Under the pieces are notes generated by a model, which saw only the letters and a program-made list of their open reading frames with translations, did not search any database and was not told the origin of the DNA. A program made the position numbers and the translations under genes. From Actinobacteria bacterium UBA5176 (GTDB lineage Bacteria > Actinomycetota > UBA4738), in assembly GCA_002413305.1 (NCBI GenBank), contig DHWS01000081.1, positions 1 to 21,663 on the forward strand: a stretch of DNA of 21,663 bases. The letters are read 5' to 3'. Shown here one piece after another: positions 1-8,489 of the stretch. Numbering within the stretch: the stretch's first letter is position 1; every line of letters begins with the position of its first letter.

Positions 1-755
1 GGACGGATGTGCGTGGGGTCCCGCCAGAAGCTCTGCACGTGGGTGGAGAACGTGGCGGGGTTGGCCGTCACCACCACCGTCACCCCGCCCGGGCCGAGGA
101 CCCGGGCGATCTCCTCCATCATCCTCGGGATCAGCTCGGGCGGGAGGTGTTCGACCACCTGGGAGCAGAACAACCCGCCCATGGAGCCCTCCGCGAGTCC
201 GGCGAGGTGTTCGAACAACTCCCCCTGGCGGAGGTCGAGGCCCAGGCGCTGCCCGTCGGCCAGCGCCGCCGGGTCGCTATCGATGCCGTAGGCCGCGAAG
301 CCGCTCTGCGCCGCGAGCTCGATGAACTCCCCGCGGCCGCATCCCAGATCCACGATCGGCTCGTGCCCTCGGAAGAGGTCGACGTAGCCGGACACCTTCG
401 CCTTGAGGTCATCGCGCCCGCCCCATTCGATCTCCTCGAAGAGTTGACCACGCGACAGGCGGTTGGACGGAGGTCGTTCCGGGCCGGGGCCGCCGGGAGG
501 ATCCTTCGCCTCGGAGACCAGCCGGAGGACCGCCGCGTTCTCCCGCCGCACCCGTTCGAGCTCTGCCCGGAGCTCGACGAACGGCCGCACGTCCCGTTCG
601 AACCGGGCCGCGATCCTCTCCTCGAGCTCCGTCACCTCACGATGACGGTCCCGGGCTTCGCGGTCCCGCTCCTCGTAGACGAGGGCCATCCTGGCCAGCC
701 GGCTCCTCAGCCCCTGGAGCCTGCGGCGTTCGGGGGTTCCGCCAGTCCGGCTCAC
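1..755 (-). CDS. Coiled-coil class I SAM-dependent methyltransferase (3' end outside window)
   Basis: The 251 readable codons have two parts. Residues about 10-85 are rich in Arg and Glu with heptad-like spacing, consistent with a coiled coil. A class I methyltransferase fold follows: motif I is DLGCGRGEF at 136-144, the acidic residue after strand 2 is in YGIDSD (156-161), and CSQVVEHL (197-204) is the motif IV region. The SFWRDPTHIR segment at 242-251 resembles methyltransferases of the WbdD/O-antigen-modifying type. The GTG start at 755 is chosen because GGAGGAGG lies four bases upstream. The gene runs off the left edge, so any C-terminal domain is unseen. It likely methylates a surface glycan or glycolipid, judging from the envelope genes upstream. 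The fold is certain; the substrate is inference. Confidence 0.85.
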   Translation of the reverse strand, partial: MSRTGGTPERRRLQGLRSRLARMALVYEERDREARDRHREVTELEERIAARFERDVRPFVELRAELERVRRENAAVLRLVSEAKDPPGGPGPERPPSNRLSRGQLFEEIEWGGRDDLKAKVSGYVDLFRGHEPIVDLGCGRGEFIELAAQSGFAAYGIDSDPAALADGQRLGLDLRQGELFEHLAGLAEGSMGGLFCSQVVEHLPPELIPRMMEEIARVLGPGGVTVVVTANPATFSTHVQSFWRDPTHIR

Positions 756-771
756 GTGGCCTCCTCCGGGG

Positions 772-889
772 GTTCAGGAACGTTCGTCGTTGATCGTCTC
801 GGGTTCCCAGCGGGACCGCGTCATGCTACGGCATCGCCGGCAGCACCGGTTCGTCCTCCACGAGTGCGTCGCTGCCGAGCTTCCTGAAC
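772..889. repeat. 9-bp inverted repeat in the gap before the methyltransferase
   Basis: GTTCAGGAA (772-780) and TTCCTGAAC (881-889) are perfect reverse complements about 100 bp apart, almost filling the gap between the GT-C-like gene and the methyltransferase. They could be two half-sites for a regulator or the ends of a lost small element. A chance match is possible. No convincing promoter was found between them. Confidence 0.25.
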
Positions 890-910
890 TGGGTAGGGTC
901 TGAGGCCGGA

Positions 911-2680
911 TCAGCAGTGCTGGAGCGTCGGAGGAGCCCGGTCGGAGTGGATGCCTGGCACCGAGTAGACCAGCGTGCCGTCCACCGTGCGACCGGGTAG
1001 GCGCATCGCGCGGAGCAGACGCACCATGCTGAGGCCTACCCGAATGCCTCGGGGGGTGAGTACAATCGCTGCCACGTCATGTTCTTCGAGGAACATCTGG
1101 ACCCGGTTGATGTCCTGTGGGCCGACCTTGCCTCCAGCTAGGCGATACGCGAGCGCCCTACCTTGGAAGCCGCATGGGTGAAGGTATCCCGTGTAACCAC
1201 CGGCCATCCGGTAGTACATATGGGATTGAGCTTGAAACAACATTGAGTCTCCGAGGGTATCGACAAGGACGATAATCTCCCCGGAACGCAAGGCTTCCCG
1301 ATACGCGCCATCTTGGAAGAACGCCGGTTGGATCAACCGCGTGTGCCAGTACCCCGCGAAGACGTTGGGGAGCACTGCTACGGCAGCCAGGACGACGAGG
1401 CACCAGCGGGCGGCGAGCCACCGTCCTCCTCCGCTTCTGAGAGTGACAGCCACCATGATGGCTACTGCCAGCCAGACGTACAGCATGAATCGGAGTGGCT
1501 GGACGAAGCCGAGGATCGGCAGCTTCGACAGGAACTGCCACGGGAGCGTCAGCGTTCGGTGACCCTGCGCCAGCAGGGTCGTCCCCATGGCAACGATCAG
1601 GCCGCCCGAGAAGAAGCCGAGGAGGACGCGACCCAACCGGCTGCGCCATGCACCGATAACGAAAAGGCCGACCAGCATGAGGATTGGGATGCCGACGTAC
1701 CCTCCCCGTTCCGCGTCGTTGCTCTCGAACCGGGCAGCGATCGCGTGGAACCAACCCCCCCCGATGGCGGTAACCCGGGTTGGGATAACCAGATTCAGCA
1801 CGTCGATGCCTTTCGGGTGCACCCTTGCGGTCTGGTAGCCGTAGGCGAACGCGTAGTACAGATACGGACTGACGATCATCGTCGTGAATGCGTACGCCAC
1901 GGCAACCAGTCCGAGCGTGCGGAGTAGCCGGCGCCGAATCTCCGCGTCGGCTAGAGGGAACCATAGTGCAACCCCCAAAGCTCCCATCATCGTCATCGTC
2001 GCGAAGATCTCCGTTGAGGTGAGGAACTGGAAGGTGAGGGCCAGGGTGAGAAGAGCGACGAACATTCTTGCCGAGAGGCTCCCGTCGATCCTGCGCACGA
2101 ACAGGTATGCAGAGAGCGGCACCAAGAAGACGAGGTACAGGTTCATGTGCGACCTGAGCTGCGCCACAAGATACGTCGAGAAGCCGAAGAAGAATCCGCC
2201 GGCCGCGCTGCACCAAAACGAGTCGACGACCCTGCGGCACAGAAGATATGTGGACCAACCCGAGAGCGGCGCAGCGAGGAGCGCGACCACGTTGTAGGCC
2301 GCCACGGGGCCCATCGCTGCGGTGATCGGCGACACGACAAGGCTGGGCCCTGGCACGCCGGTGGTCCAGGCCATGTTGTAGTTGGCAGGCGCCCAGACTG
2401 CTGTGCTCCGGAACGGAATCATCCCATGCGCAACTGCATGTGGCCACCACACAAGGGCCCAGATGAAGAACTTGGGGTCCCGGTCTGAGAACGAGAGGGA
2501 CGTCGACGTGAAATGAGGGAAGAGAGGGACGCCAAAAAGCAACACTGAGATAAGCAGATAGATCATGAAGGCGATCAACGCCTGCCTGGACCTGCCCAGG
2601 GGTCGGCTGGCCCATCGGCCCCCGAGCAGACGGCGAGTCGCAGGTACCAGTGCTGGCTGGGGCAGCCTTGGCTCGGACAT
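911..2680 (-). CDS. Polytopic membrane protein, GT-C glycosyltransferase-like
   Basis: The protein has 589 residues. A cytoplasmic N-terminus of about 33 residues precedes a strong membrane helix (about 34-55) and then many further hydrophobic segments. The first outer loop has DRD at 66-68, followed by WWPHAVAHGMIPF and VWAPANYNMAW. An early acidic loop after helix 1 is typical of GT-C enzymes that use polyprenyl-phosphate sugars, where it forms part of the active site. Assignment to a named family is not possible by eye. The ATG at 2680 was chosen because the frame is open to 2872 but that longer start would overlap the preceding gene by about 120 bp. No clear Shine-Dalgarno precedes 2680. 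Some stretches are GC-poor for this window (30/60 at 1201-1260, 34/60 at 1981-2040). It probably acts in surface-glycan assembly with the two YfhO-type genes upstream. Confidence 0.8.
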   Translation of the reverse strand: MSEPRLPQPALVPATRRLLGGRWASRPLGRSRQALIAFMIYLLISVLLFGVPLFPHFTSTSLSFSDRDPKFFIWALVWWPHAVAHGMIPFRSTAVWAPANYNMAWTTGVPGPSLVVSPITAAMGPVAAYNVVALLAAPLSGWSTYLLCRRVVDSFWCSAAGGFFFGFSTYLVAQLRSHMNLYLVFLVPLSAYLFVRRIDGSLSARMFVALLTLALTFQFLTSTEIFATMTMMGALGVALWFPLADAEIRRRLLRTLGLVAVAYAFTTMIVSPYLYYAFAYGYQTARVHPKGIDVLNLVIPTRVTAIGGGWFHAIAARFESNDAERGGYVGIPILMLVGLFVIGAWRSRLGRVLLGFFSGGLIVAMGTTLLAQGHRTLTLPWQFLSKLPILGFVQPLRFMLYVWLAVAIMVAVTLRSGGGRWLAARWCLVVLAAVAVLPNVFAGYWHTRLIQPAFFQDGAYREALRSGEIIVLVDTLGDSMLFQAQSHMYYRMAGGYTGYLHPCGFQGRALAYRLAGGKVGPQDINRVQMFLEEHDVAAIVLTPRGIRVGLSMVRLLRAMRLPGRTVDGTLVYSVPGIHSDRAPPTLQHC

Positions 2681-2753
2681 ATTCACGAGAAGGATGCACG
2701 ACGAGACCGGCAACCGCCACCAGTTGCAATCGCGGCGTGGACGATCCGGGCTG

Positions 2754-5192
2754 TCAACCGCGCCGTCTCGCGGGGTGGCCAGCACCGACGCTCGTGGTTC
2801 CATCCGGGTCGTCCTCCAAGCTGGGTTCATCGGTTCCCTGGGCCCGGAGCTTCTCCCTTCGTCCCAGCACAAACGCCGCTCCGAGCAAGATTCCGATGCT
2901 CAGGCCCGAACCAGCCAGGCCGTTCCGGACTGAAGCGTCCTCGTACTGAAGAAGCACCACGTGGTGTCCGGCAGGAACGAGGACCCCTTGGAGAAGGTAA
3001 TCGGTGGGCAATACTCCGACCGGGCGCCCATCGATCGTCGCGCGCCAGCCCGGGTCGTAGGGGTTGCGCACGACCAGGACCCCGGGGGCTCGGGTGTCAA
3101 CCACGATCCGCGCAGCACCTTGTCCCAGCGATTCGAACGTCGATGTGCCGGCCCGGCCAGCGTGGAGGGGAGGTGCGGGCGCCCGGCCCTCGACAACGGC
3201 CGTCCTCGCCGGGTCGAATGCGGCGCTGAGGATCAGGCGGAGCGCGGTGCCCGAGTCGGACGTTTCCGTCCACGAACTAACGACGGAGGACCTGCCCGGG
3301 ACGCGCTGGAGTCGGTACAGGGCCCAATCGCCGTCACGGGCTACCCTCCTTGTCCCGGAAAGCGGGAACTGGCGGGCTGGGCCGACGACCCACCCGATCT
3401 GGAGGAGGTTGAGGGCGATGGGGGGAGGATCGGCGAATACCGCAGAGTTGTATTCGAGTGGGATTGGACTGACTGATCGGACGAATGTCCAGAATCGGCG
3501 CAGCTGAACGGTGTTGTAGCCCTGGACGTCCTGGAGCCCAAACAGTTCACCTCGCTGATTCGCCAGGAGCCCCCAATCATCCGGGGTTTGATCAGGAAGA
3601 TACCCGCGGCTTCCTGCGATATCTCGGTCGAGGCTCATAAAGCGAGCCGAGTTTCCCGCCTTGATCTCGCCAACGAACGGACCCGGGTGAAGATATGCCG
3701 AGGCGTTCACCGTTGGCGCCAGCACCGGCCCGTCGACACCGTTGGCGCGCGAGTCGAGCCGTTGCGCCTGGGTGTCCGTCATCCCCAGCTCGACGGCCAG
3801 CAGCAGCGGAATCAGCAACACCACGCCGGGGAAGCGCGCGGACAGGACCAAGCCAATCGTCCCGATGACTACTCCTGCAACGAAGAGGCCGGTCCACCTG
3901 AACGGGCTCCCAGGCAGCACGACCGGTAACAGGCACCAAACCGACGCGCCCGGAATGAGCATGAGAACTCGGTTCCGGTTCGACCCCGCGTGTCGCCAAG
4001 CCTCGAGTCCAAGGGCGGAGGCGGCAGCCGAAGCGGGCAGGACTCCGTAGCCGAACCGCAGAGGGGCATGAAAGTAGATATCCGCCAATGGCCAGGATCG
4101 AAGAGGCGCCGGAATGGCCAAAGCGACAGCCTTCAGTGTCGCCAGGAAGCTCAGCAGCCCGAATGCGGAGACAGCGGCGATCAGATACCCGTGCCCACGC
4201 CACCACCAGCCGGCGAATGTGAGGAGCAGCGCCACGCCGCCGATATAGATGCCGGGAGGGACGGCCATCTTGATCGGCCAGACGGGCTTTCGAGCGGTGC
4301 CGATGATGGGGACCCGCACGTGCGATCCGGTCAGGCGGGCCCCCAACTGGAGGAGTCGTGTGTAGCCAAGAGCGAACGTAGTCGCCTGGTAGTGGGCGAT
4401 GAGCGGGAGGAAGTAGGCGAGGTTCACGAGGGGAAGCGCCGTCAAGAGGATGACCCACAGGACCAGTGAGTCCCGGACCTGAAGACGTCCCGAACGAATG
4501 TCCACGATGGTGCGGGCTGCTCCATACAAGAGCAAGGCGGCGGTGCCCAGTGCGGCGCCGCTTCCCAGAAACGCCGCGCTGAGCTGCCCCCAACAAACGG
4601 CGGTCAGAGCCACCCAGATCAGGCGCCCGCGCCAGTTCGAGGCGCGAAAGCATCGCGACGCCGCCGCGAGGAGGAGAGCCGTCCAGGGCACCAGCCCGGC
4701 GAACGGCGGATCGACGATGATCCTCGAGCCTGCGGTCGCGAGGGCAAGGACCACCCCTCCCATCGAGGCGGAGGGCCTTGACATATCCTCTGATCTCAAG
4801 AACCAGTACACCCCGAGTCCAGCCAGGATCGGTTGGATGACGATGAACCACGACATCGCCACCCCGCATGGCAGCACAGCGAACAGCAGCATGGCCGGGA
4901 GATACATCCATCCCGACTGCGGGTCGGCTGTGGCGGGGACTCCACCCATCGTGTATGGATTCCAGGAGGGCAGATGCCCGGCCGCAAGGGTCTTCCCCAT
5001 GAAGCAGTAATTCGGCAGCGACGACGACAGCAGGTCAACGTGCTGAGAGCTGATCTTGCCTCCGAAGGCGAAGTCGTGGAGGACGATCAGTACACCGAGG
5101 ACGATGAGCGCCGCGCCACCCAGCGATGGCAGGGAGCGATACATGAGGCCTCGGGGAGCTCGTCGATGGGGTGCATCCTGATCCGAGGACAT
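2754..5192 (-). CDS. YfhO-family polytopic membrane protein (second of tandem pair)
   Basis: The protein has 812 residues. The first membrane helix lies at about 23-43. The conserved outer loop follows: PNYCFMGKTLAAGHLPSWNP starts at 60, then GGVP and ADPQSGWMY (89-97). Many membrane helices follow, then an extracytoplasmic beta-rich domain at about 690-757 (RNPYDPGWRATIDG, then YLLQGVLVPAGHH), a last helix at about 758-777 and a charged tail. This is the layout of the YfhO family, linked in Firmicutes to glycosylation of teichoic or lipoteichoic acids; the substrate here is unknown. The ATG at 5190-5192 directly follows the TGA of the preceding gene (5193-5195), and GGGAA of that gene's last codons can serve as Shine-Dalgarno, so translation is probably coupled. 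It is a clear paralogue of its upstream neighbour. Confidence 0.88.
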   Translation of the reverse strand: MSSDQDAPHRRAPRGLMYRSLPSLGGAALIVLGVLIVLHDFAFGGKISSQHVDLLSSSLPNYCFMGKTLAAGHLPSWNPYTMGGVPATADPQSGWMYLPAMLLFAVLPCGVAMSWFIVIQPILAGLGVYWFLRSEDMSRPSASMGGVVLALATAGSRIIVDPPFAGLVPWTALLLAAASRCFRASNWRGRLIWVALTAVCWGQLSAAFLGSGAALGTAALLLYGAARTIVDIRSGRLQVRDSLVLWVILLTALPLVNLAYFLPLIAHYQATTFALGYTRLLQLGARLTGSHVRVPIIGTARKPVWPIKMAVPPGIYIGGVALLLTFAGWWWRGHGYLIAAVSAFGLLSFLATLKAVALAIPAPLRSWPLADIYFHAPLRFGYGVLPASAAASALGLEAWRHAGSNRNRVLMLIPGASVWCLLPVVLPGSPFRWTGLFVAGVVIGTIGLVLSARFPGVVLLIPLLLAVELGMTDTQAQRLDSRANGVDGPVLAPTVNASAYLHPGPFVGEIKAGNSARFMSLDRDIAGSRGYLPDQTPDDWGLLANQRGELFGLQDVQGYNTVQLRRFWTFVRSVSPIPLEYNSAVFADPPPIALNLLQIGWVVGPARQFPLSGTRRVARDGDWALYRLQRVPGRSSVVSSWTETSDSGTALRLILSAAFDPARTAVVEGRAPAPPLHAGRAGTSTFESLGQGAARIVVDTRAPGVLVVRNPYDPGWRATIDGRPVGVLPTDYLLQGVLVPAGHHVVLLQYEDASVRNGLAGSGLSIGILLGAAFVLGRREKLRAQGTDEPSLEDDPDGTTSVGAGHPARRRG

Positions 5193-7673
5193 TCAGGTTC
5201 CCATGTCGTGGGCCGAGCCGGGCGGCTGCGAGGCTGCCGGCTGGCCGCGGCGATGCCGCAGCAAGCGCAGGGCGCCCGCTACCCCGAGCAGCAGCGCGAC
5301 CGACGCGGCGGAACCGATCAGACCCCGTCGGATCCAGGGGTCGTCATACGCCAGGACGACGGTGTGGCGGCCCGCCCCGACCGCCACGGCTTGCAGGAAG
5401 TAGTCGGCGCGAAGTAGCGGGACGGGCCTCCCATCCACGGTGGCGTGCCAGTCGGGGTCCCAGGGGTTCCGGATCAACAACACGGACGGAGTCCGGGCAT
5501 GGACAGTGACGGTGGCCCGCTCCGGCCCCTCCTCGACATAGCCGGCCGCGTACGGCGGGGTAGCCGGCAGCGAGACCCTGGTGCCGGAAGCGGAGCCGGG
5601 CCCCTGACCGAAATCGGGGTGGCGTTCGAGCAGCACCCGGGAGGGATCGAAGCTCGGTCCAGTCAGCTTCGCCAGGGCCACGTTCGGATACGCGGCACCA
5701 TCCGCCGCCGAGAGCACGGTCCACGAGTCGAAGACTGAGGCTCGGGGAGCCGCACTAGGCAACTCGAATGCGGCCCACCCGCCCCCCGATACCAGTTCGC
5801 GAGTTCCAGCGGGTCGAGCCTGAACCCGGGAGGCTTCTATCCCGATCTGGAGAAGATCCAGGGAAGCCGGGGTTAGCACCGTGAAGATCTCCCGGTTGTA
5901 TCGCACAGCTCGATGCTGAACGGCCCGATCGAACGCCCAGACCCGCAGGATCTGAACCGGGTTGTAGCCCGCGACGGACTCGAACCGGAACAGGAGCCCG
6001 TCGTTCAGTAGGAGCCCATGAACGATCACCGGGCCGAGGGGGGTGAGTGGCGGGACGAACCTGCCGTCTCGGGCGGCCGTCGCGGCGAGGGCCGAGGATA
6101 TGGGCCCTCCTTGAACGTATGGGCCGATGTCGACGGTGGCGTTGGGGAGGCGTGTGAGGTTGGCGGGCAGTCCCCGGAACCCCGTTGCCGCCGACCCGAG
6201 AAAGGCGTTCGCGACCAGCTCCCCGGCCAGGACCAGGGCCAACCCCCCGCCCACCCACGGGCGACGGACGGACAGGGCCAGGAGGAAACCCCCGACGACG
6301 GCCCCGATGCCCAGGAGCGCGACGGATCCGAGCCGCGAGGTGAGTATCGAAGCTCCCAGCCCCCAGACCAGGACGCCGGGGGACAGCATGAAGATCCGCG
6401 TTCTCCATGTGTGCTTTTCCAGCCAGGCCTCGGTCCCCAGGGCGGCGAGCACGGCGATGGCCAGGATCAGCCCGTAGCCGAACCAGTTCGGGCCATGCAG
6501 GTAAAAGTCGAACGCCCGGAAGCTGCGCATGCCCTGCGGTACCCGCGATGCCACCGCGCCGAGCGACAACAGATAGGAGATCGCGCCGAACACCCCGAAA
6601 GAGATGGCGAGACCTCGGAGCCGCTTCGACGCCGACCAGAACCCGCCGAAGGCCAGTGCCAGGGCGACCGCACCCAGATGGGTGCCCGGAGATGTGGCGA
6701 GCTTGAGTGGCCACCCTGCCCGGGCGGTATATCCAATCCGCAAGGGCATCGGCTTCGTCCCGGCGAGCAATGAGGACAAACGCTGGAGCTGCCCGTAGCC
6801 TTGGCCCAAGTTGGTCTGTGGGACGTAGGCCAAACGCGGGAGCAGGAAGGCCAGGTTGACGCACACAAGCGATCCACCGAGCAGCCCGATCCACCCTGCA
6901 GTCCGCCATCCACTCCAGGTTGGGGCCTGCCGCAGTTCGACGGCTGTGGCGGCGAGGTAAGCCGCGATCGCTCCGGTTCCGATCACCAGCCCGACGCTGA
7001 AGTGGGCGGCGGCCAGCTGGCCCCATGCCATCGCGGTGAGGGCGCACCACAGGAAGCGACCGGGAGTCGTTTCGGCGCGGACGAACCTCGAACACGCCGC
7101 CAGCGTAACTGCCGTCCAGGCCAAGCTCGCAGCGAATGGAAGCGACGTGGTCAGTCCGCTGGTCGCGATGGCCAGGCCGAAGGCCACACATCCCACCGAC
7201 GCTGCCGGCCTTCCGAGGCCCTCGCTCCGGAGGAAAGCGAACATCCCGAGCCCAGCCAGGACCGGCTGGACCACCACCATCCACCGGATGGCGGTGCCAC
7301 AGGAGGCAGAGGCGAACAGGACCATGGGCGTGACGTACAACCAACCGGACTGTGGGTCGGCGGCGAAGGGCACCCCGCCGAGGGTGTAGGGATTCCATCC
7401 GGGTATGTGTCCGGCGGCGAGCGTCTTGCCCAGGTAGCAGTAGGTCGGTAGCCACACACGAAGGACGTCGAGCCCGGTCAGCCCGCCGGAGAAGGCGAAC
7501 TGGCGTAGGACGATGAGTATGCTGGCGACTCCGAGCAGCGGCCCAGCGGTCAAGGCGGCCAGGTGCCTCACTCGCGCCCGGGTCCCCGGCGGCGGTTGAT
7601 TGCGCCCGGCAAGCGTGCGGCCAGGAGCATGGCGTAATCCACGGCGCCCGATCCGGAAGCCGAGTCTTCTCAT
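5193..7673 (-). CDS. YfhO-family polytopic membrane protein (first of tandem pair)
   Basis: The protein has 826 residues from the ATG at 7673. A basic N-terminus precedes helix 1 (about 39-58), then the family loop LPTYCYLGKTLAAGHIPGWN starting at 75 and ADPQSGWLY at 105-113. The C-terminal domain carries RNPWDPDWHATVDGRP and YFLQAVAVGAGRH before the last membrane helix. It matches the adjacent paralogue along its whole length. The start is uncertain. The frame is open to a GTG at 7805, but the DNA from 7674 to 7805 does not look like this family. ATG 7673 overlaps the stop of a possible small upstream gene as ATGA. A GTG at 7571 would align best with the paralogue's first residues. The likely role is transfer of a sugar or lipid-linked group outside the membrane, inferred from the family. 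Confidence 0.86.
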   Translation of the reverse strand: MRRLGFRIGRRGLRHAPGRTLAGRNQPPPGTRARVRHLAALTAGPLLGVASILIVLRQFAFSGGLTGLDVLRVWLPTYCYLGKTLAAGHIPGWNPYTLGGVPFAADPQSGWLYVTPMVLFASASCGTAIRWMVVVQPVLAGLGMFAFLRSEGLGRPAASVGCVAFGLAIATSGLTTSLPFAASLAWTAVTLAACSRFVRAETTPGRFLWCALTAMAWGQLAAAHFSVGLVIGTGAIAAYLAATAVELRQAPTWSGWRTAGWIGLLGGSLVCVNLAFLLPRLAYVPQTNLGQGYGQLQRLSSLLAGTKPMPLRIGYTARAGWPLKLATSPGTHLGAVALALAFGGFWSASKRLRGLAISFGVFGAISYLLSLGAVASRVPQGMRSFRAFDFYLHGPNWFGYGLILAIAVLAALGTEAWLEKHTWRTRIFMLSPGVLVWGLGASILTSRLGSVALLGIGAVVGGFLLALSVRRPWVGGGLALVLAGELVANAFLGSAATGFRGLPANLTRLPNATVDIGPYVQGGPISSALAATAARDGRFVPPLTPLGPVIVHGLLLNDGLLFRFESVAGYNPVQILRVWAFDRAVQHRAVRYNREIFTVLTPASLDLLQIGIEASRVQARPAGTRELVSGGGWAAFELPSAAPRASVFDSWTVLSAADGAAYPNVALAKLTGPSFDPSRVLLERHPDFGQGPGSASGTRVSLPATPPYAAGYVEEGPERATVTVHARTPSVLLIRNPWDPDWHATVDGRPVPLLRADYFLQAVAVGAGRHTVVLAYDDPWIRRGLIGSAASVALLLGVAGALRLLRHRRGQPAASQPPGSAHDMGT

Positions 7674-7843
7674 CGAACTGCGAAATGTGTGCTGGCCCAA
7701 GTGAACCCTGAGGGTGCAGTGCAGTTGAAGTTGACATGACCCGGGTTCAGGCTTAAGAGAAGAGCCAGCATGGGGTTCGCCGCGCAAACGGCCGAGGCGA
7801 TCCACCGCTGCAAAGTGTGAGATCGGGTCGCTACTGTGGCCAT
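7670..7843 (-). CDS. Possible small hydrophobic protein upstream of and overlapping the YfhO gene
   Basis: This 57-codon frame starts MATVATRSHTLQRW. It has a hydrophobic middle (about 15-32, ending MLALLLSL) and stops with TGA inside the ATGA that starts the downstream YfhO gene. GAGGAG lies just before its ATG. The overlap and ribosome-binding site are what a coupled small gene or leader peptide would show. Against it, the second half (SLNPGHVNFNCTAPSGF) is not obviously protein-like and codon use is not strongly biased. I recognise no family. It may be chance. Confidence 0.3.
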   Translation of the reverse strand: MATVATRSHTLQRWIASAVCAANPMLALLLSLNPGHVNFNCTAPSGFTWASTHFAVR

Positions 7844-8489
7844 CTCTCCTCGGGGCGAAGCATACTGCTCACGGCAAGCGGGCCTCTTGTCATCGGAAAG
7901 CGCCGGCCGAGTAAGTCTGCATGACGATCCGGAAGGTGACGAGCGAGAGAACAAGTGGGGCCAGGCGTCTTCGGGTTCCTCGCTGGCTCATGTGGGCCGA
8001 CAATGGCGTAGGCGAGTGCCTGATCGGCTCGAGAAACGGGAGCGCGCTACGGCATAGGCCCGCCCGCGGCGGCCGACGCGTATCTGGAGTACATGTTGTA
8101 GCGCTAGAGTGGCGGCATGTCCGGCCCTCGACGGGACCCCCGGGTATCGCTGTCTACTCCACCGGCGATGCCGCTCGTGTGCGAGTATTGTCTTTCTGAC
8201 GGTCGTAATGACGACGCTAGCCTTGCAGGGAGAGAGTGCTGGTCGCTTTCCGATTCTTCGGCCCTTACTACATCAAAACTGGCATCATCATTCTGGTTTG
8301 CTCTCTTCTGGCCGCCTTTCTCCTCTTCCTGAATCGTCCACGACGATAAGTCGGGTACTGTCTCCTTGTTCAGTGCCACCTTGCAGGATTGCCGGTCGAA
8401 CATGACCACCTCATCCCCGAAGACCGCAATTTCGTGACCCCTGAACCGCGCTGAATTGCCAGGACGTCCAACAGGCCGGTCCGTAGGAT
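7844..8489. other. Gene-poor, lower-GC stretch
   Basis: About 650 bp separate the SpoIID-like gene's stop from the YfhO group. GC falls to about 52% (62 of 120 bases at 8221-8340), against well over 65% in most genes here. Open frames exist on both strands, but none except the small plus-strand frame at 8236-8349 looks like a protein. I see no tRNA, no transposase piece and no clear terminator. It may be an old insertion or a degraded gene. Confidence 0.5.
8236..8349 (+). CDS. Possible 37-residue single-pass membrane protein
   Basis: This GTG-started frame encodes 37 residues. A short start with FRFFGPYYIKT leads into a continuous hydrophobic run (GIIILVCSLLAAFLLFL, about 16-32) and a basic end NRPRR, stopping at TAA. 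AGGGAG lies three bases before the GTG. This is the classic shape of a small membrane protein with a positive-inside C-terminus. It stands alone on the plus strand within otherwise minus-strand genes, in the lowest-GC part of the window. No family is recognised. The alternative is a chance frame opposite a meaningless minus-strand frame. Confidence 0.35.
   Translation: MLVAFRFFGPYYIKTGIIILVCSLLAAFLLFLNRPRR

Noticed and set aside
9..887. 292-codon plus-strand frame opposite the first methyltransferase
   Set aside because: It is antisense to codons with clear methyltransferase motifs and has no domain of its own.
2681..2872. Longer start for the GT-C-like membrane protein
   Set aside because: It would overlap the end of the YfhO gene by about 120 bp and adds no recognisable sequence.
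8117..8332. 71-codon plus-strand frame with a CEYC sequence
   Set aside because: It has no ribosome-binding site and a Ser-rich, featureless end; it overlaps the better small membrane frame.
8300..8450. Minus-strand stretch reading RGHEIAVFGDEVVMFDRQ, slightly like PqqD-type proteins
   Set aside because: The likeness is short, there is no proper start or ribosome-binding site, and what follows is not PqqD-like. The opposite-strand small membrane frame is at least as good.
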